From the NCBI GenBank assembly GCA_902783165.1, contig CACZPU010000125.1, positions 1 through 47,289 on the forward strand: a stretch of 47,289 nucleotides of DNA. The letters run 5' to 3'. Of this stretch, positions 1-6,377 are shown in pieces. Below the pieces are notes generated by a model, which was not told where the DNA came from, searched no databases, and saw nothing but the letters and a program-made list of their open reading frames with translations. Every line of letters starts with the position of its first letter. Position 1 is the first letter of the stretch. Made by a program: the position numbers and the translations under genes. The stretch is from an uncultured Prevotellaceae bacterium (GTDB taxonomy: Bacteria; Bacteroidota; Bacteroidia; Bacteroidales; Bacteroidaceae).

Positions 1-27
1 ACTGAACCCGCACTAAAACCCTCACTG
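1..27 (-). repeat. 12-nt iteron-like repeats, left cluster (minus orientation), cut by the window edge
   Basis: Read on the minus strand, positions 27 to 16 give CAGTGAGGGTTT and 15 to 4 give TAGTGCGGGTTC, and the next unit begins (AGT) at the window edge. The units abut with no spacer and fit the form YAGTGNRGGTTY. The same 12-mer occurs in the opposite orientation at 381-413. The array continues to the left, so copy number is unknown. Seen directly; function unknown. Confidence 0.7.
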
Positions 28-145
28 AAAAATACCGTTTTAGGTTCCGGGCGACTGACTTTGGTTTCACAAAAACCAGGTGATGATAACATGAATGAAA
101 CGAACTAAACGTATGGTTTGATGACTATCTCTGAGATTCCAACTA

Positions 146-177
146 CAAAGATACAACAAAAACCTTCGATTTCCAAA
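146..177 (-). promoter_or_regulatory. Leftward Bacteroidota-type promoter at the window edge
   Basis: On the minus strand a TTTG (-33 box, 177-174) is followed after 20 nt by TATCTTTG (-7 box, 153-146), a full match to the Bacteroidota primary-sigma consensus. Transcription would start near 140 and run left through the iteron cluster at 1-27 into sequence outside the window. The gene it serves cannot be seen. Confidence 0.6.
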
Positions 178-361
178 TTTTCGAGAATATCTGTCACAAT
201 TCCTCAGACAAAGTGGTATGCACATGAAAACCAGAGGTCACCATGGAGCATCAAAACAGGAAGCTACACCTTCCTATTGAAAAGAACCCAACAACGGAAG
301 GTGTTGTCATGATTCTCCTGAAAGAATTATCGAGAGCTCTACGTTCTTTGTGGATAAAACG

Positions 362-441
362 TAAAAACCAATGCGAGGTTCAGTGTAGGTACCAGTGAGG
401 GTTCCAGTGTAGGATAAATTCCTGCAAAGCATTGGTTTTTA
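362..441. repeat. 13-bp perfect inverted repeat enclosing an iteron cluster
   Basis: Positions 362-374 (TAAAAACCAATGC) are the exact reverse complement of 429-441. The 54-nt interior contains the plus-strand iterons at 381-413. It could be a hairpin in RNA or extruded DNA, or an end or binding site of a former element. It lacks the short loop and clean T-tract of an intrinsic terminator. Seen directly; role unknown. Confidence 0.65.
381..413 (+). repeat. 12-nt iteron-like repeats, right cluster (plus orientation)
   Basis: Three abutting units read CAGTGTAGGTAC (381-392), CAGTGAGGGTTC (393-404) and CAGTGTAGG (405-413, partial). The middle unit matches the left-cluster unit at 27-16 in 11 of 12 positions but lies in the opposite orientation. 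The rest of 1-574 shows no convincing coding sequence. Confidence 0.7.
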
Positions 442-574
442 GTTATATAGAGGTAAGTGTGGGTTGTTTTTTGAAAATATGAAGATGTGGAGTGATGAAG
501 CTATGTTTCTTATCCCGAACTGGGGTGTCCTTTCTTTATAACAATTGTGGTTTAATAGTATATAGTTGCCTAAA

Positions 575-610
575 AAAAATCCGCATAGCTTGTTTGCCAT
601 GCGGATTTTT
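575..610 (-). terminator. Terminator of secDF
   Basis: The 12-nt arms at 575-586 and 599-610 (core ATCCGCAT / ATGCGGAT) are perfectly complementary around a 12-nt loop. A-rich and T-rich flanks lie on both sides, so it can work on either strand. It begins 22 nt past the secDF stop, where a terminator for that leftward gene is expected. Confidence 0.8.
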
Positions 611-632
611 GCTAACGTATATGAACGAATAA

Positions 633-3623
633 TTAGTCCTTTACTATTTCGTCTTCCTTAATCTTGCGTCCCATCACAAGGTAGGCAACGGGTGAAGCTA
701 TGAAGATTGACGACAGCGTACCGAATACCACACCGAGAATCATTGCGAAAGCGAAACTACGGATGCTTGCACCACCAAGGATAAAGATACACAGCAACAC
801 TAACAATGTAGAGATTGATGTGTTGATGGTACGTGTCAATGTCTGGTTGATACTCTCGTTGAACAAGCTCTGCTTGTCTTGTTTTGGATGTAAACCAAGG
901 TTCTCACGAATACGGTCGAACACCACCACCTTGTCGTTAATGGAGTAACCAATCACTGTTAGGATAGCACCGATGAAGGTCTGGTCGATTTCAAGCGACC
1001 ATGGAACAATGCCCCAAAGGAGTGAGTAGAGACCGAGAACCACCAATGTATCCACTGCCAAAGCAACGATAGAACCTACAGAGAAGGCTACGTTGCGGAA
1101 TCGCAACAGAATGTAAAGGAAGATGGCCACCAAAGCGATGAGTACACTGATGATAGCACCATAGGTGATGTCCTTAGCTACCGACGGACCTACCTTTGTA
1201 CTGCTAATGATGGAACCTCCCTCACGAACATCTGGGTTCTTGAAGGACTCGACATTTGCCTGAGATACCAGGCCCGCTTTCTTCAGAGCTGTGTAGAGGA
1301 TTGTCTCTGCCTCATCGTCAGCCGTCGGACTGTTGCTCTCAATCTTATAGTTGGTGGAGATACGGATTGTCTTGTTATCTGTACCAATAGAGATGGCACC
1401 AGTATTACATCCTGGGAATGCCTGAGCCAAGATGCCACGAATCTCCTCTGGCTGAACTGACTTCTCAAAGGTTACCACATAGTTGCGACCACCAGTGAAG
1501 TCGATACTCTTGGACAAACCACGAACAGCAAAACTGATACAGAATACCACTACAGCAGCAACCACAAGAACAAAGGTCTTTTTGTAGAAGCTCATGAACG
1601 GGATATGCATGTTCTGCATCAAGTTCTTAGAGATGTTGGTGTAGAATTTCAAGTTGAGCCACTTGTCTTTCTTGAAACGGTTCTCGTAAACCAAACGTGT
1701 AAGGAACACGGCTGTGAAGAACGAGCAGAAAATACCGATGATCCAAGTGGTGGCGAAGCCCTTTACAGGCCCTGTACCGAAATACAGAAGAATGACACCT
1801 GTAATGATTGACGTAAGGTTAGAGTCGAAGATAGCGGAGAAGGCATTGCTGTAACCTGCCTTTAAGGCTTCCTTGATAGCCTTGCCATTTCGCATTTCCT
1901 CCTTGATACGCTCATAGATAAGCACATTGGCATCGACAGCTGTACCCAAGGTGAGCACAATACCGGCAAGACCAGACATGGTGAGCGCAGCCTGGAATGA
2001 AGTCAAAATACCAAGAGTGAAAAACAGGTTGATAATCAGGGCACAGTTGGCCATCATGCCAGGAATGAACCCGTACATTATAATCATATAAATCATCAGG
2101 AGCACAAAAGCAACGATGAAAGACATGATGCCCTGCTGGATAGATTGAGCACCCAGTGTTGGACCAACAACTTCTTCTTGAACGATGCGGGCAGGTGCAG
2201 GCATACGGCCAGATTTCAGAGTGTTAGCCAAGTCTTTTGTATCTTCAATGGTAAAATTACCCGAAATCTGAGAATTTCCACCTGTAATTTCTGTCATTAC
2301 GTTTGGAGCACTGTAAACCACACCGTCAAGAACGATGGCAACAGCCTTACCAACGTTAGCCTTTGTAAGAGCTGCCCAACGACGTGCACCATCATTGTTC
2401 ATCTGCATGGTTACGATTGGACGACCGAACTGTTGGTCAAATTCGTCCTTGGCATCGGTAATTACATCACCCTCAAGCGGAGCACGTCCATTCGCATTTG
2501 TGACTTTCAGAGCATGAAGCTCAAAAATGTTCTTGCTGTTCATCATGTCCGATGGCTTGGCACTCCAAAGAAGTTTCAAATCGGAAGGAAGAACCATCTT
2601 AGCCTGCTCAGAATAGATAATCTTGTTGATTTCAGCAGTGTCACGAACATTGGCATAGGCAACAATACTCTTAGAGCCATTGGGAACTAATTGCAGAAGA
2701 GCCAATAAAGGATGCTGCTTCTTGGCAGCGGCAATCTGCTCTTCGCTGACATTGGCGGCGGCAGCCTCTTGATTGTCTTTCTTGATTTCAAACTTGGGCT
2801 TGTCTTCTGCCTTAGGAGCCTCTGTCTTTGCGGAGTCTGCAGGAGCAACAGCAGTTGAATCGGTCGTTGCGGTTTCCACACCAGCCATACGCTGGTCGAG
2901 TTGTGTAAGATAAGGAGCAATGTCCTGACTGTTAAACGTCTCCCAAAACTCAAGGTTTGCAGAACCTTGGAGCAACTTACGGATACGCTCTGGTTCACGG
3001 ATACCAGGCATCTCGACCATCAGACGTCCCTGCTGACCTTCCAGTTTCTGGATGTTTGGCTGAACAACGCCGAACTTGTCGATACGGTTGCGCACCACAT
3101 TGAAAGAGTTGTCGATGGCAGCTTGCACTTCTGCACGCAAAGCCTTCTCCACTTCAGAATCACTGCTCTGGGTAGAAACCTTACCCTTGAGCTGCTGAGT
3201 GGCAAAAATCTCTGCCAAACGGTGACCTGGCGCATTCTTGTGATATGCGTCGATAAACAGTGAAATAAAATCTCTCTGACTTGTTTCCTCTTCCTTCTTT
3301 GCTTCTGTCATAGACTTCACAAAAGCAGCGTCGCTCTTGTGGTCGGCCAATGTCTCAACAACATCGGGCACACTGATTTCGAGGATAACGTTCATACCGC
3401 CCTTAAGGTCAAGACCAAGACCAATCTGGGTTTCCAAACACTTCTGATAAGAATAAACTCCCAGATACTTCACAGAGTCCTTGTAGTCCTGCTGTGCCAC
3501 GGGATCCTGAATCTTTGCAGCCTGACGGTCATAATAGTTTGTAGCTACAGAGAACGACAGGTAGAAGATGCTTGCAAGCGTCAGAAGGACGGCTGTACAA
3601 ATTACGATACCTTTGTTTTGCAT
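633..3623 (-). CDS. secDF: Protein translocase SecDF, fused SecD-SecF
   Basis: This inner-membrane accessory of the Sec translocon uses the proton gradient to pull preproteins out on the periplasmic side. The 996-aa protein joins SecD and SecF, as is usual in Bacteroidota. It starts with a membrane segment (about residues 8-28), then the SecD signature (LGLDLKGG, about residue 70), a large periplasmic region, and the first membrane bundle with a GTAVDANVLIYERIKEE motif. The SecF half follows, with SIDFTGGR and a second bundle containing GYSINDKVVVFDRIREN. Between the SecD periplasmic lobes is a low-complexity Ala/Glu/Lys-rich insert (about residues 250-300). The gene is read alone, with its own terminator and a possible promoter box upstream. 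Length and motif order are complete, so the call is secure. Confidence 0.97.
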   Translation of the reverse strand: MQNKGIVICTAVLLTLASIFYLSFSVATNYYDRQAAKIQDPVAQQDYKDSVKYLGVYSYQKCLETQIGLGLDLKGGMNVILEISVPDVVETLADHKSDAAFVKSMTEAKKEEETSQRDFISLFIDAYHKNAPGHRLAEIFATQQLKGKVSTQSSDSEVEKALRAEVQAAIDNSFNVVRNRIDKFGVVQPNIQKLEGQQGRLMVEMPGIREPERIRKLLQGSANLEFWETFNSQDIAPYLTQLDQRMAGVETATTDSTAVAPADSAKTEAPKAEDKPKFEIKKDNQEAAAANVSEEQIAAAKKQHPLLALLQLVPNGSKSIVAYANVRDTAEINKIIYSEQAKMVLPSDLKLLWSAKPSDMMNSKNIFELHALKVTNANGRAPLEGDVITDAKDEFDQQFGRPIVTMQMNNDGARRWAALTKANVGKAVAIVLDGVVYSAPNVMTEITGGNSQISGNFTIEDTKDLANTLKSGRMPAPARIVQEEVVGPTLGAQSIQQGIMSFIVAFVLLMIYMIIMYGFIPGMMANCALIINLFFTLGILTSFQAALTMSGLAGIVLTLGTAVDANVLIYERIKEEMRNGKAIKEALKAGYSNAFSAIFDSNLTSIITGVILLYFGTGPVKGFATTWIIGIFCSFFTAVFLTRLVYENRFKKDKWLNLKFYTNISKNLMQNMHIPFMSFYKKTFVLVVAAVVVFCISFAVRGLSKSIDFTGGRNYVVTFEKSVQPEEIRGILAQAFPGCNTGAISIGTDNKTIRISTNYKIESNSPTADDEAETILYTALKKAGLVSQANVESFKNPDVREGGSIISSTKVGPSVAKDITYGAIISVLIALVAIFLYILLRFRNVAFSVGSIVALAVDTLVVLGLYSLLWGIVPWSLEIDQTFIGAILTVIGYSINDKVVVFDRIRENLGLHPKQDKQSLFNESINQTLTRTINTSISTLLVLLCIFILGGASIRSFAFAMILGVVFGTLSSIFIASPVAYLVMGRKIKEDEIVKD

Positions 3624-3712
3624 TGTTTAATATTATTATTTAATTGATATTTCTATGCTATTTTGAGCGCACTTTTACCATCGTGCAAGACAGATATTCG
3701 CATATTAGCGTG

Positions 3713-3720
3713 CAAAGATA
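3713..3720 (-). promoter_or_regulatory. Possible -7 box for secDF
   Basis: The minus strand reads TATCTTTG from 3720 to 3713, matching the TAnnTTTG box, 90 nt upstream of the secDF start. No good TTTG lies 19-21 nt further upstream; the nearest TTG is about 27 nt away. It lies between the secDF start and the end of the hydrolase gene. Confidence 0.45.
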
Positions 3721-3772
3721 CGCATTTTTTCACATTTTGAAAAATTTCAAGCAGTTAATTATATATTTTTTG

Positions 3773-4846
3773 TCATTTATCTTGCATTTTCAGCCAACAA
3801 ACGATGGGATAATGGTCGCTCGCTGCAATTTTTCTGTCTATTATACACTTGTATGGAACGAAATAATCGTTGCACAACAGATGGTCTATTCTAACCTTCA
3901 AGCCGTTACTATTATAGGTCCAACCCGGCCCGAATCCAGCCTCCACGTAACAATCTGTAAGTTCATGAGCCAACGTATGACGGCTATAGGAGATAGGGGA
4001 GTCGTTGAAATCACCACAAAGAATGACGGGCATGTCGCTATGACTATGTACATATTCGGCAACAGCATCCACTTGAGGAGCTCGAATAACCGCCTTGTCA
4101 GCCAATTTCACAATCAGCCGTTTAGATTCCGCGTGCAACGAATCATTGTTGGTATTACCTTTCACTATTTCTTGTATTTCATGCCTATCATCCAAGCTCA
4201 ACCCGCTGGTCTCGAAGTGGTTGTTCACAATCAACACACACTTACCGTTTATCTCCACAAAAAAGGCCGTACTGCCATTCCCCTTGGATGGATAATTGAT
4301 TCTTTCTTTCCCCACGATGGGAAACTTGCTGTAAATAGCATGATGCACCATGCCGTACTTCATGACTTCACAATAGGGATATTCCGCTCTTAGTTCTTCG
4401 TTCTTCACAGGTGGATGATATCCTGCTTCCTGTACACACACAATGTCTGCCTTGCTGTCTATCAGATAACGCAGTGCTGGATGAATGGCACCTTTTTCTG
4501 CTTTCAGTTCAAAGTTTTTTACGTTGTACGACACTACCTTGATAGTGCTATCGGGTAATGACCCATAGAAATTAATCGGAATATACGTGCGCACGGGTAC
4601 ATAATTTATTATAAGCCCCAAAACAGGTATCAGTACCAAACGTGGTTTGACCAGCAACCAAAATAGCAAGAACAGAATGTTGACGACCAACAGAAGGGGA
4701 AACGTCAAGCCCATACACGAAAGAACAGGATGTTCTACAGGATTCAGCCGATCGCTGTATCCCACCAACAGCATCACCAATATTGACGCCACATTGGCAC
4801 CAACAAAAAGATGTATGGTGAATTTCTTAAGTTGCTTGAAAAACAT
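3773..4846 (-). CDS. Membrane-anchored endonuclease/exonuclease/phosphatase (EEP) family hydrolase
   Basis: The 357-aa protein begins with about three hydrophobic segments (roughly residues 10-30, 45-67 and 70-85), followed by an EEP catalytic domain from about residue 100. The signature residues are present: the Asn of SYNVKNFE, the metal-binding Glu of VCVQEAG, the Asp/Asn pair of GDFNDSP, and the C-terminal Asp-His of SDHYPIV. Members of this fold cut phosphodiester bonds in DNA, RNA, phospholipids or inositol phosphates; the sequence does not tell which. The membrane anchor suggests an extracytoplasmic domain, though topology was not computed. The start is 6 nt after the rhomboid stop, so the two genes should share a transcript. 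Confidence 0.85.
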   Translation of the reverse strand: MFFKQLKKFTIHLFVGANVASILVMLLVGYSDRLNPVEHPVLSCMGLTFPLLLVVNILFLLFWLLVKPRLVLIPVLGLIINYVPVRTYIPINFYGSLPDSTIKVVSYNVKNFELKAEKGAIHPALRYLIDSKADIVCVQEAGYHPPVKNEELRAEYPYCEVMKYGMVHHAIYSKFPIVGKERINYPSKGNGSTAFFVEINGKCVLIVNNHFETSGLSLDDRHEIQEIVKGNTNNDSLHAESKRLIVKLADKAVIRAPQVDAVAEYVHSHSDMPVILCGDFNDSPISYSRHTLAHELTDCYVEAGFGPGWTYNSNGLKVRIDHLLCNDYFVPYKCIIDRKIAASDHYPIVCWLKMQDK

Positions 4847-4852
4847 AACTAT

Positions 4853-5788
4853 TTATTTCCCATCGTTTTCAAAAAGTCGTCGTTTTTCTTCTGTAGTAAG
4901 ACTGTCGTAACCACTACGGCGAATTTTGTCTAATATGCGGTCGATTTCTTCTTGATCAGCTTTCTTCTGTGCATTATAGTCCCAATCTTTATGGTGTGGG
5001 TTGGTCGACGAACTAGATTCATGGTCAAAATGATTAGCTTTTTTATGGCTGTGCTTTTCCCAATTGTTCCTCAATTTGTCAAAAAAATATCGGTCTATTC
5101 CTTGTCTATATTCATTATCATGGGGATGCTTTCTCCAGTACCTGATCATCAAGAATCCGAAGAGCATACCACCTAGGTGGGCAAAGTGAGCCACACTATC
5201 GTTGGTTGTCGCGAGGGCGGAGAATAATTCGATGGCCACATATATGCACACAAACCATTTTGCTTTGATTGGAACAGGCAATGGAAATATGAAAATGCGC
5301 TCTTCTGGAAATATCATACCAAAAGCTAGCAAAATGGCATAAATGGCTCCTGAAGCTCCCACAGTAGTCCACTGGTTAAGTATTTCCTGAGAGTTGGCTG
5401 CAATTATTGGCAAATCACTGAATCCAACATTTGCAATCTGGGAAGTTGCAAGCATATAGAAAGAACCGAATTGAGCAATCTCCTGGATGACACCTGCACC
5501 AATGCCACAAGAAATGTAATAAAAAATGAATTTCTTAGGTCCCCAAACATTCTCTACTACACAACCGAACATCCACAACGCGAACATATTGAAGAAAATA
5601 TGCTCAACATTGGCGTGCATAAACATATATGTGAACAGCTGATATAAATGAAAATCAGATGCTAAAAAGAAGTGTAAACCAAAAATATTGTCAAGGTCTG
5701 CTCCAGTTCTTCCAAATACATATGTAGCAATAAAAACCAGCACATTGATAATGAGCAAGTTCTTGGTTATGGTGGGTATACTACGCAT
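4853..5788 (-). CDS. Rhomboid-family intramembrane serine protease
   Basis: This 311-aa polytopic protein cleaves membrane-spanning substrates inside the bilayer. The catalytic pair is visible: Ser146 in GASGA and His204 in AHFAHLGG. The supporting HANVEHIFFN motif (His63, Asn67) is also present. About six membrane segments lie in residues 10-215. The cytosolic tail ends in a charged helical module (IDRILDKIRRSGYDSLT) followed by a short acidic end, which I recognise as common in Bacteroidota rhomboids. The gene is first in a two-gene unit with the EEP hydrolase. Substrates are unknown. HU is divergent. Confidence 0.92.
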   Translation of the reverse strand: MRSIPTITKNLLIINVLVFIATYVFGRTGADLDNIFGLHFFLASDFHLYQLFTYMFMHANVEHIFFNMFALWMFGCVVENVWGPKKFIFYYISCGIGAGVIQEIAQFGSFYMLATSQIANVGFSDLPIIAANSQEILNQWTTVGASGAIYAILLAFGMIFPEERIFIFPLPVPIKAKWFVCIYVAIELFSALATTNDSVAHFAHLGGMLFGFLMIRYWRKHPHDNEYRQGIDRYFFDKLRNNWEKHSHKKANHFDHESSSSTNPHHKDWDYNAQKKADQEEIDRILDKIRRSGYDSLTTEEKRRLFENDGK

Positions 5789-5819
5789 AAAATTCTGTCT
5801 ATTTTCTTTAAAGTTGCCG

Positions 5820-5827
5820 CAAAATTA
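5820..5827 (-). promoter_or_regulatory. Possible -7 box for the rhomboid-EEP unit
   Basis: The minus strand reads TAATTTTG (5827 to 5820), matching TAnnTTTG about 32 nt upstream of the rhomboid start. No clear -33 box lies at the usual distance, so it is only a candidate. Confidence 0.4.
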
Positions 5828-5909
5828 CGAAAAATATCCGTTATAAGGTAGAAAAATGGGGGTAATAGCATTTTTTTTCATCAAATTCTTCACTTTTTTT
5901 ACTTTTTTG

Positions 5910-5940
5910 TTTGTTTTCTAAAAGGTTTGACGTATATTTG
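5910..5940 (+). promoter_or_regulatory. Promoter of the HU gene
   Basis: TTTG at 5910-5913, a 19-nt spacer and TATATTTG at 5933-5940 form a full Bacteroidota promoter. The start of transcription would be near 5945, leaving a leader of about 47 nt before the ATG at 5992. Confidence 0.85.
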
Positions 5941-5991
5941 CGAAGAATTTTGGCAATACACACATTTTTAATCACTAATAAATTAAACATC

Positions 5992-6264
5992 ATGAACAAA
6001 ACAGAATTAATTGAGAAGATTGCTGCTGGTGCTGGTTTGTCTAAAGCTGATGCAAAAAAGGCTCTTGATGCTACCGTAGCAGCTGTTAAGGATGCACTCG
6101 TTGCAGGTGACAAGATTGCCCTAGTTGGTTTCGGCACATTCAGTGTTAACGAGCGCCCTGCTCGCGAAGGTATCAACCCTGCTACCAAGGAAAAGATTAA
6201 GATTGCTGCAAAGAAAGTTGCAAAATTCAAGGCTGGTGCCGAGTTGGCAAATGCCCTAAACTAA
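5992..6264 (+). CDS. hup: HU-family DNA-binding protein
   Basis: The 90-aa histone-like protein bends and compacts DNA as a dimer. It opens with [20 protein letters not shown] and carries the HU core [26 protein letters not shown], including the beta-arm Arg/Pro segment that inserts in the minor groove (spelled in part here). I chose the ATG at 5992 because family members begin with MNK-TELI; the longer reading frame from 5911 would add 27 residues encoded by the promoter -33 region and leader. It is a single-gene unit, with a strong promoter before it and an intrinsic terminator 25 nt after the stop. Confidence 0.96.
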   Translation: MNKTELIEKIAAGAGLSKADAKKALDATVAAVKDALVAGDKIALVGFGTFSVNERPAREGINPATKEKIKIAAKKVAKFKAGAELANALN

Positions 6265-6289
6265 TTTTTTGTAAAAATAATTCTTTAAG

Positions 6290-6316
6290 GCGATTCCGTA
6301 TGGAATCGCTTTTTTT
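6290..6316 (+). terminator. Terminator of the HU gene
   Basis: Arms GCGATTCC (6290-6297) and GGAATCGC (6302-6309) pair perfectly around the tetraloop GTAT and are followed by seven T. This is a textbook intrinsic terminator. Confidence 0.9.
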
Positions 6317-6377
6317 ATACAAGATAATCGAAACAGAAAAACATAAATAAAAAATCTCAAAGCGCAAAGGCATCTCT

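Noticed and set aside
118-312. A 64-codon plus-strand frame near the left edge
   Set aside because: Composition is rich in Lys, Ser, Thr and Gln with no domain or signal, and it overlaps the leftward promoter. It is most likely chance in a non-coding stretch.
381-413. Short repeats as a CRISPR array
   Set aside because: Units are 12 nt and abut with no spacers, and no cas gene is present.
3644-4393. A 249-codon plus-strand frame over the EEP hydrolase gene
   Set aside because: It is a reverse shadow; the minus-strand frame carries all EEP catalytic motifs.
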